8,234 nt of DNA, taken from the NCBI GenBank assembly GCA_009936695.1, contig JAACEA010000227.1, forward strand, positions 1 through 8,234, given 5' to 3'. This document shows, in pieces, positions 1-6,753 of the stretch. The notes under the pieces were generated by a model, which ran no database searches, was not told the DNA's origin, and saw only the letters and a list, made by a program, of their open reading frames with translations. The position numbers and the translations under genes were made by a program. How positions within the stretch are numbered: the first letter of the stretch is position 1; each line of letters starts with the position of its first letter. The stretch comes from Planctomycetia bacterium (GTDB lineage: Bacteria; Planctomycetota; Phycisphaerae; Phycisphaerales; SM1A02).

Positions 1-122
1 ACGACCACCGCCACCGGTGGATGCGTCTGCAACGCAACCGCATCGAGCGCCTGCGAGATCGTCTCCAGCGCCCGGAATGCGGGGATGACGACGCCGAATC
101 TGACTGGTTCCGATCGAGACAT
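1..122 (-). CDS. Family 2 glycosyltransferase, N-terminal fragment (runs off left edge)
   Basis: Only the first 40 codons are in the window; the rest lies beyond the left edge. The peptide starts MSRSEPVRFGVVIPAFRA and continues to an ALQTHPP segment. A hydrophobic beta strand ending in IPAF, then a helix and a 'LQTHPP' turn, is the usual opening of the GT-A nucleotide-binding fold in family 2 glycosyltransferases, where V-I-P-x-(Y/F) precedes the nucleotide-sugar site and S-x-x-x-Q-T follows. The product probably transfers a sugar from an activated nucleotide donor to a polysaccharide, lipid or protein; acceptor and membrane anchoring cannot be judged. The ATG at 122-120 is chosen because the recognisable fold begins only 10 residues later; no clear ribosome binding site precedes it. 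It lies 62 bp downstream of the phosphodiesterase gene on the same strand, so the two may be co-transcribed. Confidence 0.72.
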   Translation of the reverse strand, partial: MSRSEPVRFGVVIPAFRALETISQALDAVALQTHPPVAVV

Positions 123-184
123 CGAGCCGTCATCATACGCCGGGGATCGAAAACTCCTCGACGATTTCTCGATGGCGGGCCGCC

Positions 185-1054
185 TTATCGAGGGTCATTT
201 CCCACGCCGTTCTCCCTCAACGATCGCCCGATGACGCCCGGCAGATTCGTGGTGATCGAATCAACGCCGAGCCCGGCCAACGTTCGCGCGACTTCCGGAT
301 CGTCGACGGTCCAGACGTGCAACTCCAATCCCGCCTCGCGAACGGCCGATACGAAGGGCTCGTCGATCACGTCGAGCGAAGCCTGGACGTCGACGCCGTC
401 CGCCTGGATCTTCCTCGCCGTCTGGATCAAGTCGCCGGGTTCCGGCGACCAACCGCCATCCCGCCGTTCAAACCCCGTCACCAGGAGCGCCCGCCAGTCG
501 GGTCGCTGCGACTTGATGGTCTCGATCACGACCGGATCGAATGAGATCACCGTGATCATCGCGACGTCGATCCCCGATCGATCGACCACCTCGACCAGCG
601 CCGGAACGATTCGTGGGGAATCCTTGACCTCGATGAACACGCCACGACCCTTGGGAAGCGTTTCGAGTATCGATTCGAGCGAGGGGACCCGCTCGCCGGT
701 GAATCCTTCGTCCCGCCACCGACCCCATGCGCCGGCGTCGAGCCGTTGCAGATCGTCGAAGTCGACCTCGTCCACGCGTCGCGGGTCGCCCGTCGTTCGC
801 AGGAGATCGCGGTCGTGCATCGCGACGATGATGCCGTCGCGGGTGAGTCGAAAATCGCCCTCGACGGCATCCGCATTCCGGTCGAATCCCATCGCGAAGG
901 CGGCCATCGTGTTCTCGGGTGCATCTCCCGACGCCCCTCGGTGGGCGACGATGAGCGGTCGCCGGGTCGAGGTCGGCTTGGCGTTCTGGTTCCGGATGCA
1001 CCCGGCCGGCATGAGCACGAGTATCGGAAGGAGCAGGAGGATCCAAATGAGCAT
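185..1054 (-). CDS. Glycerophosphodiester phosphodiesterase, predicted lipoprotein
   Basis: Predicted 289-residue enzyme hydrolysing glycerophosphodiesters to glycerol 3-phosphate and an alcohol. Residues 1-18 form a hydrophobic signal segment ending in a lipobox (L-M-P-A-G-C, Cys19), so the mature protein is probably a lipid-anchored, extracytoplasmic enzyme. The GDPD TIM-barrel follows: HRG with His38-Arg39, the APENT segment (45-49), Glu65 and Asp67 as metal ligands, His80 in the MHD motif, and a second acidic/Lys strand IEVKD (Glu142, Lys144). The C-terminal HVWTVDD and GVDSITTNLP motifs (246-272) close the barrel. The length matches single-domain bacterial GDPDs. The ATG at 1054 is chosen because it gives a perfect lipoprotein signal and has GGAG about 10 nt upstream; starting farther upstream would add 95 unrelated residues and overlap the divergent gene. 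Likely role: phospholipid-headgroup scavenging or turnover. The exact substrate is unknown. Confidence 0.93.
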   Translation of the reverse strand: MLIWILLLLPILVLMPAGCIRNQNAKPTSTRRPLIVAHRGASGDAPENTMAAFAMGFDRNADAVEGDFRLTRDGIIVAMHDRDLLRTTGDPRRVDEVDFDDLQRLDAGAWGRWRDEGFTGERVPSLESILETLPKGRGVFIEVKDSPRIVPALVEVVDRSGIDVAMITVISFDPVVIETIKSQRPDWRALLVTGFERRDGGWSPEPGDLIQTARKIQADGVDVQASLDVIDEPFVSAVREAGLELHVWTVDDPEVARTLAGLGVDSITTNLPGVIGRSLRENGVGNDPR

Positions 1055-1105
1055 GAACTCGTCTCCGGGTCGACCGGACGAAACCGTACCCGCTTCGGCC
1101 TGTGC

Positions 1106-1111
1106 TAGCCT
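1106..1111 (+). promoter_or_regulatory. Putative -10 element (TAGCCT) for a near-leaderless gamma-glutamyltransferase mRNA
   Basis: TAGCCT sits inside tgtGCTAGCCT, with six bases between it and the ATG at 1118. A start site at the normal distance from a -10 box would fall on or next to the A of the ATG, giving a leaderless transcript. No Shine-Dalgarno sequence lies between it and the start codon, which fits. The 63-bp divergent gap (1055-1117) also holds an 8-bp palindrome GGTCGACC but no recognisable -35 box. The same GCTAGYCT string precedes metC. Confidence 0.4.
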
Positions 1112-1117
1112 TCGTGC

Positions 1118-2743
1118 ATGAGCCGAATCGACTATCGACTTCCCTATCCCTCGCAGCGCGAGCCCGTGACGGCCAGGAACATCGTCGCGACGAGCGTCCC
1201 GGTGGCGGCGGCGGCGGGGCTCGACATGCTTCGCCGAGGCGGCACCGCGGCGGATGCCGCCATCGCGACCGCGGCGTGCATGACCGTCGTCGAGCCCACC
1301 ACCAACGGTCTGGGCGGCGACGCTTTCGCCCTGGTGCACGATGCGAACGGTACTTCCGGGGGTTCACCGGTGACCGGTTTCAACGGGTCGGGTCGGAGCC
1401 CGGCGGGCCTCGATGTCACGGCGTTCGAGAACGAACGACGAATGCCACGAAGCGGATGGAAACCCGTCACCGTTCCCGGTGGCGTCGCGATGTGGGTCGA
1501 TCTCTGGCGAGCGCACGGCCGACTTCCGTTCGCCGATCTCATGGTACCCGCGATCGACTACGCCGAGAACGGCTATCTCGTCGCACCGCAGACCGCCGGT
1601 CTCTGGGGCCGCGCCGCTCGAGGCTATTCGGATCGCGAGGATTGGAAGGACGCCTTCCTCTTCGACGGCGAAGCGCCGAAGCCCGGCCAGCTGGTCCGAC
1701 TGCCCGGGCACGCCCGCACCCTCCGGGCGATCGCCGAGAGCGAAGGCGAAGCGTTCTACCGGGGCGAGATCGCCGATGCGATCGAGCGGTCGGCCCGCGC
1801 CGAGGGTGGATTCATGCGGGCAAGCGACCTTGCGAACCACGAGTCCCTCCGTGTGGATCCGATCGGCGTCGACTATCGCGGCACCACGCTGCACGAGATT
1901 CCCCCCAACGGGCAGGGACTCGCAGCCCTGGTCGCGCTCGGCGTGCTGCGGCACTTCGAGATGGAGGACCTCGACCCCGACGGACCCGATGCGCTGCATC
2001 TTGAGATCGAGGCGGTCAAACTGGGCTTCGCCGACGCCCACCGCCACGTGGCGGATCCACGCTTCGTCGACGTCGCACCCTCGGAACTCCTCGCCGACGA
2101 CCGGCTCGCACGACTGGCCGCGGACATTGACCGATCGAAGGCACAGACGTTTGATGCGGGCATCCCGAAACCCGGCGGCACCATCCTGCTCTGCACCGCC
2201 GATGGCGAGGGCCGCTGCGTCAGTCTGATCCAGAGCAACTACACCGGGTTCGGATCGGGCGTGGTGATCCCCGGATGGGGAATCGCGATGCAGAATCGCG
2301 GCGCCTGCTTCCATCTCGCGGACGGACACCCGAACCGAATCGCGCCGGACAAGCGGCCCTATCACACCATCATTCCCGCGATGGCCACCCCGACCGACCC
2401 CGCCGCATCGCCCGCCGACGGGCTCATGGCGTTCGGCGTCATGGGCGGCTTCATGCAGCCACAGGGACACCTCCAGGTCCTGAGTCGGGTTCGCGACCAC
2501 CGCCAGAATCCCCAGGCGGCCCTCGATGCACCCCGCTTCCAGTGGATGAGCGGCGTCAATGTGAGCCTCGAACCGGGCTTCGATCCCACGGTCCGCGAGG
2601 TCCTCGCCCAGCGTGGGCATCGGGTGAAGCAGGCGGAGCAGCGATCCGTGAGTTTCGGCCGCGGCCAGGCGATCCATGCGATCGAGGATGGCTGGTGTGC
2701 GGGGAGTGATCTTCGCGCCGACGGGCAGGCGGTCGGATTCTGA
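1118..2743 (+). CDS. Gamma-glutamyltransferase family protein, cytoplasmic YwrD type
   Basis: 541-residue Ntn-hydrolase of the gamma-glutamyltranspeptidase family, normally made as a proenzyme that self-cleaves before a Thr nucleophile. Visible marks: an N-terminal VVEPTTNGLGGDAF block (57-70), the probable cleavage site and nucleophile at Thr355 (PGGTILL), then FGSGVVIPGWGIAMQNRGACF (ending at 398), KRPYHT (412-417) and GVMGG with MQPQGH (from 440). This pattern matches Bacillus YwrD rather than secreted GGT: there is no signal peptide, so it should be cytoplasmic. Residues that hold the glutamyl group in E. coli GGT are changed: the Ser-Ser after KRP is His-Thr, and the acidic pair of NNxMDDF is Ala-Cys. 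Glutathione may therefore not be the substrate; a related acylase or amidase activity is possible. Family assignment is firm, substrate is not. No ribosome binding site precedes the ATG. Confidence 0.9.
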   Translation: MSRIDYRLPYPSQREPVTARNIVATSVPVAAAAGLDMLRRGGTAADAAIATAACMTVVEPTTNGLGGDAFALVHDANGTSGGSPVTGFNGSGRSPAGLDVTAFENERRMPRSGWKPVTVPGGVAMWVDLWRAHGRLPFADLMVPAIDYAENGYLVAPQTAGLWGRAARGYSDREDWKDAFLFDGEAPKPGQLVRLPGHARTLRAIAESEGEAFYRGEIADAIERSARAEGGFMRASDLANHESLRVDPIGVDYRGTTLHEIPPNGQGLAALVALGVLRHFEMEDLDPDGPDALHLEIEAVKLGFADAHRHVADPRFVDVAPSELLADDRLARLAADIDRSKAQTFDAGIPKPGGTILLCTADGEGRCVSLIQSNYTGFGSGVVIPGWGIAMQNRGACFHLADGHPNRIAPDKRPYHTIIPAMATPTDPAASPADGLMAFGVMGGFMQPQGHLQVLSRVRDHRQNPQAALDAPRFQWMSGVNVSLEPGFDPTVREVLAQRGHRVKQAEQRSVSFGRGQAIHAIEDGWCAGSDLRADGQAVGF

Positions 2744-2850
2744 GCCTCGTCGACCGCCGCCCCACGACGCCACCTTCTGCCCGAGAACCGCGATTCACGC
2801 CTCTTTGCGGGCCCACCGTGATCTCTCCGGCGATCAGGAGGGCCGGAACG

Positions 2851-2879
2851 TCGAACATGGAGGTCGAGGTTGGTAGAAT
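2851..2879 (+). promoter_or_regulatory. Candidate promoter of the PDH operon (-10 TAGAAT at 2874-2879)
   Basis: TAGAAT, one base from the TATAAT consensus apart from G for T, lies at 2874-2879 after a GGT. With a 17-bp spacer the -35 would be TCGAAC at 2851-2856, a weak match to TTGACA. This is the best -10 in the gap and predicts a start near 2886, leaving a leader of about 190 nt before pdhA. It is a motif match only. Confidence 0.4.
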
Positions 2880-2900
2880 GGGGGCCATTCCTCACCCGGG

Positions 2901-2999
2901 GGCGACGCGTCGCCGACCCTCCTCCCGAGGGAGGACGCCAAGCCGGGAAAACGACCTCGGGGCGTTCCTGAACAGCCTTCCTGACCGGCCGACCGGTCA
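2901..2999 (+). promoter_or_regulatory. Structured 5' leader of pdhA with four consecutive hairpins
   Basis: Four inverted repeats follow each other downstream of the candidate start site. H0 (2901-2914) is the perfect palindrome GGCGACGCGTCGCC. H1 is TCCTCCC/GGGAGGA (2920-2926 with 2929-2935). H2 pairs GGACGCC (2933-2939) with GGCGTTCC (2961-2968, one bulged U), plus an inner CCGGG/CTCGG helix (2943-2947 with 2956-2960, one G-U pair) and an A-rich loop. H3 is TGACCGG/CCGGTCA (2982-2988 with 2993-2999) with a CCGA loop. H1 and H2 compete for the GGA at 2933-2935. No known riboswitch family is recognised. A cis-regulatory RNA is possible; chance pairing in GC-rich DNA is the alternative. Confidence 0.4.
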
Positions 3000-3076
3000 T
3001 CCCCGACTCCTCCGCTACCGGGCGAGCCGCCCATCATCGCCCCGATCCGCCCGACCGCTTCACGGACCCTTCGCTC

Positions 3077-4195
3077 ATGCCGATCACCAACGCACTCACC
3101 ACCGAGATCAAGCGGATCTCGATCCTCGACGAGCACGGCCAGTTCGACGCCGAACTCGGAAAGGATCTGATCCCGAACGACGACCTCATCCGCCTGTACG
3201 AGGAGATGACGCTCTGTCGAAAGCTCGACGAGGTCGCCTTCAAGCTTCAACGATCCGGCCGGATGGGAACCTACCCCCAGAACATGGGTCAGGAGGCGAA
3301 CTCGCTCGGCGCCGCCTACGTCCTCAACCAGGACGACTGGCTGGTCACCTGCTACCGCGAGAACTGCGGACTCTTCCACCGGGGACTTCCCCCCGAGAAG
3401 ATCCTGCTCCACTGGATGGGCGACGAACGCGGCAACAACATCGATCCGGCGCTCTGCGTGACGCCGATCGCGGTGCCGATCGGCACCCAGATGCTGCACG
3501 CCACCGGTCTCGCCTGGGCGAGCAAGTACCGCGGCGAGAAGCGGGTCGCCTGCACGTTCTTCGGCGACGGGGCGACCAGCGAGGGTGACTTCCACGAGGC
3601 GATGAACTTCGCCGCGAACCTCGACATCCCGGTCGTCTTCTTCTGCCAGAACAACCACTGGGCGATCTCGGTCCCCGGACGGATCCAGTGCTCCGCTCCG
3701 ACCGTCGCCCAGCGGGCGGTCGCGTACGGCATGGACACCATCCAGTGCGACGGCAACGACATCTTCGCGGTCGTGTACTGCATGCGGAAGGCCGTCGCGA
3801 TGGGCCGCGAACACGGTCGACCGTTCTTCGTCGAGGGCGTCACCTATCGCCTCGGCGACCACACCACGGCCGACGACGCCCGTCGCTATCGCGACGAGGA
3901 GGAGGTCGAACTGTGGCGACAGCGTGATCCACTGATCCGGGTCCGCGGATACATGAAGGAACTCGGCATCTGGGACGATTCGAAGGAAGCGGCGCTCGCC
4001 GAGAAGGTCGAAGCCGACACCGCGGGCATCGTGCATCGCGCCGAGAACATCGACGCGCCGGACAGCGACGACTTCTTCAACGCGATGTACGCCGAGATCC
4101 CCCCGGATCTCGACCTTCAGCGACGCACCCGGCGAACCAGTTCGATCGGGCAGGATCCCTCGCAGATCGAGTCCACCCAGGCGACCAACGCCTGA
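3077..4195 (+). CDS. pdhA: Pyruvate dehydrogenase E1 component, alpha subunit
   Basis: 372-residue alpha subunit of the heterotetrameric E1, which with the beta subunit and thiamine diphosphate decarboxylates pyruvate and acetylates the lipoyl group on E2. The thiamine-diphosphate/Mg motif is complete: Gly163-Asp-Gly at GDGATSEGDF through Asn192-Asn193 (CQNNHWAIS), the expected ~30 residues. The active-site loop YRLGDHTTADD (257-267) is followed by YRDEEEVELW, as in Bacillus PdhA; branched-chain 2-oxoacid homologues are close, so that substrate is not strictly excluded, but the partner subunits look like pyruvate enzymes. Length is normal for the family, with a short low-complexity tail after about residue 350 (Arg/Ser/Gln/Thr). 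The start gives a natural N-terminus; no strong ribosome binding site is visible. It is first in a three-gene operon, 70 bp before the beta subunit, and behind a long leader. The complex is cytoplasmic. Confidence 0.95.
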   Translation: MPITNALTTEIKRISILDEHGQFDAELGKDLIPNDDLIRLYEEMTLCRKLDEVAFKLQRSGRMGTYPQNMGQEANSLGAAYVLNQDDWLVTCYRENCGLFHRGLPPEKILLHWMGDERGNNIDPALCVTPIAVPIGTQMLHATGLAWASKYRGEKRVACTFFGDGATSEGDFHEAMNFAANLDIPVVFFCQNNHWAISVPGRIQCSAPTVAQRAVAYGMDTIQCDGNDIFAVVYCMRKAVAMGREHGRPFFVEGVTYRLGDHTTADDARRYRDEEEVELWRQRDPLIRVRGYMKELGIWDDSKEAALAEKVEADTAGIVHRAENIDAPDSDDFFNAMYAEIPPDLDLQRRTRRTSSIGQDPSQIESTQATNA

Positions 4196-4227
4196 GCACG
4201 GACGGTCTCCTCCTCACCGCACCCCCT

Positions 4228-4243
4228 GGGACGAACTCGTCCC
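4228..4243 (+). other. Small hairpin between pdhA and pdhB
   Basis: GGGACGA (4228-4234) and TCGTCCC (4237-4243) form a perfect 7-bp inverted repeat in the 70-bp gap between the E1 subunit genes, ending 22 nt before the pdhB ATG. There is no T tract, so it is unlikely to terminate. It could protect mRNA ends or affect translation. A weak GGA (4254-4256) lies between it and the start codon. Confidence 0.4.
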
Positions 4244-4265
4244 GATTCCAGACGGAACGCAACCG

Positions 4266-5234
4266 ATGGCCAGCCTCACCCTCGTGCAAGCGATCAACCT
4301 CGCCCTCGTCCAGGAGATGGAGAAGGACGACCGTGTTCTCCTCCTCGGAGAGGACGTGGGCCTCAACGGCGGCGTCTTCCGCGTCACCGAAGGACTTCAG
4401 AAGCGATTCGGCGATCACCGGGTCGTCGACACCCCGCTCGCCGAGAGTGGCATCATCGGAACCTCGATCGGTCTTGCGATGGCGGGCCTTCGGCCCGTCC
4501 CCGAGATCCAGTTCGACGGGTTTCTCGGCCCCGCCTACGACCAGATCTGCTCACACGCGGCGCGGATGCGCACTCGGACCCGCGGCGGCCTGACGGTTCC
4601 GCTCACCATCCGCGTTCCGGTCGGCGGCGGCATCCACGCCCCCGAACTGCACAGCGATTCCCCCGAGAACATCTACATCCACCAGCCCGGCCTCAAGGTC
4701 GTGATGCCGAGCTCGCCGTACGACGCGAAGGGCCTGCTCATCGCGTGCCTCCGGGATCCTGATCCGTGCATCTTCTTCGAACCGAAGCGGATCTACCGAG
4801 CGTTCCGGGAAGAGGTTCCCGAGGACGAGTACGTGCTTCCGATCGGCAAGGCCCGAACCGTGTGCGAAGGTGAGGATCTCACCATCGTCAGCTGGGGCGC
4901 CAGCGTGGTGCAGTGCATGCAGGCGATCGAGAAGAGCGAACGAAGCATCGAGCTCATCGATCTCCGGACCCTCTACCCCTTCGACATGGAGGCGGTCGAG
5001 GCCAGCGTCCGGAAGACCGGTCGCTGCGTCATCGTCCACGAAGCGCCGAAGACCGGAGGGTTCGGCGCAGAGATCGCGACGCGGATCATGGAACGCTGCT
5101 TCCTGCACCTCGAGGCGCCCGTCCAGCGGGTCGCTGGCTTCGACACGATCATGCCGTACTACAAGCTCGAGCTCGAGTACCTGCCCGACACCGAACGCAT
5201 CGGACTCGCCATCGACGAGATCTCCGCGTACTGA
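4266..5234 (+). CDS. pdhB: Pyruvate dehydrogenase E1 component, beta subunit
   Basis: 322-residue partner of the alpha subunit. Residues seen: GEDVGLNGGVF (28-38), the PLAESGI loop with Glu60, the conserved thiamine-activating glutamate, EIQFDGF (80-86), and the GGGIHAPELHSDSPE segment with His129, the counterpart of the catalytic beta-subunit histidine. The C-terminal transketolase-like domain carries LIDLRTLYPFD and VHEAPKTGGFGAEI. Length and motif order are those of Bacillus-type PdhB throughout. The GLKVVMPSSPYDAKGLL stretch and the FRQEVPEGEY-like FREEVPEDEY favour a pyruvate rather than branched-chain enzyme. The start is the first ATG of the recognised fold, with a weak GGA about 10 nt upstream. 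It is transcribed with pdhA (70-bp gap) and the E2 gene (56-bp gap). No missing catalytic residue was noted. Confidence 0.96.
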   Translation: MASLTLVQAINLALVQEMEKDDRVLLLGEDVGLNGGVFRVTEGLQKRFGDHRVVDTPLAESGIIGTSIGLAMAGLRPVPEIQFDGFLGPAYDQICSHAARMRTRTRGGLTVPLTIRVPVGGGIHAPELHSDSPENIYIHQPGLKVVMPSSPYDAKGLLIACLRDPDPCIFFEPKRIYRAFREEVPEDEYVLPIGKARTVCEGEDLTIVSWGASVVQCMQAIEKSERSIELIDLRTLYPFDMEAVEASVRKTGRCVIVHEAPKTGGFGAEIATRIMERCFLHLEAPVQRVAGFDTIMPYYKLELEYLPDTERIGLAIDEISAY

Positions 5235-5290
5235 TCCCGTCCGTCGACACCGAACCGAACCCTCAGCGCATCGAACTCCGGATCCACTCC

Positions 5291-6661
5291 ATGGCCGCCA
5301 CCAAGCAACCCGCCGACAAGTCGCACTTCATCCTTCCCGATCTCGGTGAAGGCGTGCATGAAGCCGAGCTCATCAGCTGGAAGGTCAAACCCGGCGAGCA
5401 GGTTCAGGAACACCAGACCATGGCCGAGATGGAGACCGACAAGGCGTTGGTCGAAGTCCCGAGTCCCTGGACCGGCGTCATCGACGAACTCCGTGGCAGC
5501 GAAGGTGACATCATCAACGTCGGGTCGATCCTCGTGACCTACAAGGTCGACGGTGGCGCCGCCCCCGGGACGCCGGCGAAGGACACTCCTGCCGAGGCGT
5601 CCACGAGCGACGACTCGAGCGAGGGCGATCAGGGGACCGTGGTCGGCACGATGAGCGGGACCCTCGAGGTGAGCAGCCGTTTCTCCCGAAACCCCGAGCA
5701 CGAATCACCCACCAACGGAGTCGCCGCGGCAGGCAAGGCGATGGCGACCCCTGCGGTCCGCCGGGTCGCGCGGGAACTCGGAATCGACATCGACCACGTT
5801 CCCGGCACCGGCCGGGGCGGTCGGGTCACCGCGAGCGACGTCCATGCCCACGCGTCACTCGGACGCGACGGCGCCCCCGCGGCGAACGTCAACACCGACG
5901 CGACCGACGCCGCGGTGATCACCGCCGCGAGCCTCTCGGCCGCGCCGCGGGACCTCCCCCCCGTGTCCGCCGACGGGATCAAGGAGCGGATCCCCTTCCG
6001 CGGCGTGCGGCGCAAGATCGCCCAGGCCCTCGACCTCTCGGTCAAGACCGCGGTCCACTTCACGGTGGTCGACGAGGTCGACGTGACCGAGCTCGAAGTC
6101 AAGCGACGGGAGTACGCGAAGGTCCTCGGCACCCGACTCTCGTTGCTCCCCTTCATCATGACCGCGACGTGCCGGGCGCTGCGCAAGCACCCTGCGATCA
6201 ACGCCAACGTCGACGACGCCCGAGAGGAGATCCTGATCAAGGATGTCGTGAACCTCGGTTGTGCGGTCGACACCGATCACGGCCTCATGGTTCCGGTGAT
6301 CGGGAATGCCGATCGCATGTCCCTCGTGGAGCTCGGACGGGCCGTCGCCGACGTTGCGGAGGGCTGCAAGAACCGCACCATCCCGCGGGAACGACTGACC
6401 GGCGGCACCTTCACGATCTCGAACGTCGGCAGCTACGGCGGACGGTTCGCGACGCCGATCATCAACTATCCCGAAGTCGGCATCCTCGCCGCCGGTCGGT
6501 CCTTCGAGAAGGTCATGGCGAGGGACGGCATGATCTTCGCCGGCACGGCCCTTCCGCTCAGCCTCTCCTGCGACCACCGCGTCGTCGACGGCGCCGAGGG
6601 GGCCCGGTTCCTCAACACCGTGAAGCGTCTGCTCGAGGATCCAGATTCGCTCCTCGCCTGA
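5291..6661 (+). CDS. pdhC: Dihydrolipoamide acetyltransferase, E2 of pyruvate dehydrogenase
   Basis: 456-residue core of the complex, which passes the acetyl group from lipoamide to CoA. Three parts are visible. A single lipoyl domain (about 12-87) has LPDLGEGVHEAEL and METDKA with Lys51 as the lipoylated residue. After a Pro/Ala/Ser/Glu-rich flexible linker comes the peripheral subunit-binding domain (about 151-186, ATPAVRRVARELGID then GTGRGGRVTASDV), which docks E1 or E3. The acyltransferase domain starts near residue 230 (IPFRGVRRKIAQAL) and ends with HRVVDG, His429 and Asp433 being the catalytic pair. An in-frame opening continues upstream through pdhB but is Arg-rich shadow; the ATG at 5291 leaves the usual short pre-domain N-terminus. 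It is last in the operon; no E3 gene follows before the terminator. One lipoyl domain is common in Gram-positive-type E2s. Confidence 0.95.
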   Translation: MAATKQPADKSHFILPDLGEGVHEAELISWKVKPGEQVQEHQTMAEMETDKALVEVPSPWTGVIDELRGSEGDIINVGSILVTYKVDGGAAPGTPAKDTPAEASTSDDSSEGDQGTVVGTMSGTLEVSSRFSRNPEHESPTNGVAAAGKAMATPAVRRVARELGIDIDHVPGTGRGGRVTASDVHAHASLGRDGAPAANVNTDATDAAVITAASLSAAPRDLPPVSADGIKERIPFRGVRRKIAQALDLSVKTAVHFTVVDEVDVTELEVKRREYAKVLGTRLSLLPFIMTATCRALRKHPAINANVDDAREEILIKDVVNLGCAVDTDHGLMVPVIGNADRMSLVELGRAVADVAEGCKNRTIPRERLTGGTFTISNVGSYGGRFATPIINYPEVGILAAGRSFEKVMARDGMIFAGTALPLSLSCDHRVVDGAEGARFLNTVKRLLEDPDSLLA

Positions 6662-6693
6662 GCGGCGTCATTCGAGACCAGCCCGGAAAGAGA

Positions 6694-6726
6694 GACCGCC
6701 GCCCCGTGGAAGACGGGACGGCGGTC
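6694..6726. terminator. Strong hairpin terminator between convergent genes
   Basis: GACCGCCG-c-CCCGT (6694-6707) pairs with ACGGG-a-CGGCGGTC (6713-6726): 13 pairs with one C/A mismatch and a GGAAG loop. It lies 33 bp after the E2 stop and 27 bp after the small minus-strand gene's stop. On the minus strand it is followed by TCTCTCTTTCC, a fair U-rich tail; on the plus strand the tail is poor (GTGTTCG). It probably serves both directions, best for the minus strand. Confidence 0.8.
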
Positions 6727-6753
6727 GTGTTCGATACCTTCGAATGGCCCGTA

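Larger units (their letters stand above)
2744..3076 (+). other. 333-bp intergenic region with promoter and leader of the PDH operon
   Basis: No convincing gene was found here. Open frames through it are Arg/Pro/Ser-rich and continue out of phase under neighbouring genes. The left part (2744-2850) contains one weak stem, TCCGGC/GCCGGA at 2826-2831 and 2842-2847, with a 10-nt loop and no T tract, so no clear terminator for the upstream gene is seen. The right part holds the promoter candidate and hairpins listed separately. The last 75 bases before the pdhA ATG are C-rich and look unstructured, without an obvious Shine-Dalgarno sequence. Confidence 0.6.

Noticed and set aside
21..1121. 366-codon plus-strand open frame across the phosphodiesterase gene
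   Set aside because: The Ser/Arg/Pro-rich translation is typical of antisense; the opposite strand has a lipobox and all GDPD catalytic residues.
1055..1339. Longer start for the phosphodiesterase, adding 95 residues
   Set aside because: It would bury the lipoprotein signal peptide internally and overlap the divergent gene; the ATG at 1054 has a GGAG upstream.
1364..2773. Long minus-strand open frame of about 469 codons opposite the gamma-glutamyltransferase gene
   Set aside because: It is the antisense of a clear enzyme in GC-rich DNA with few stops; its translation shows no family motif and no plausible fold.
2826..2847. Hairpin TCCGGC/GCCGGA as terminator for the gamma-glutamyltransferase gene
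   Set aside because: Only 6 bp with a 10-nt loop and no T tract; probably chance.
2818..3076. Possible leader peptide or small gene in the pdhA leader (for example from the ATG at 2878)
   Set aside because: The frame is Arg/Pro/Ser-rich, has no ribosome binding site, no run of regulatory codons, and runs on out of phase into pdhA.
2834..4036. 400-codon minus-strand open frame opposite pdhA
   Set aside because: The plus strand encodes pdhA with complete thiamine-diphosphate motifs; the antisense product is Val/Asp/Arg-rich without recognisable domains.
4913..5290. Upstream in-frame extension of the E2 gene into pdhB
   Set aside because: The added 126 residues are Arg/His-rich shadow of pdhB; E2 proteins start shortly before the lipoyl domain, as at 5291.
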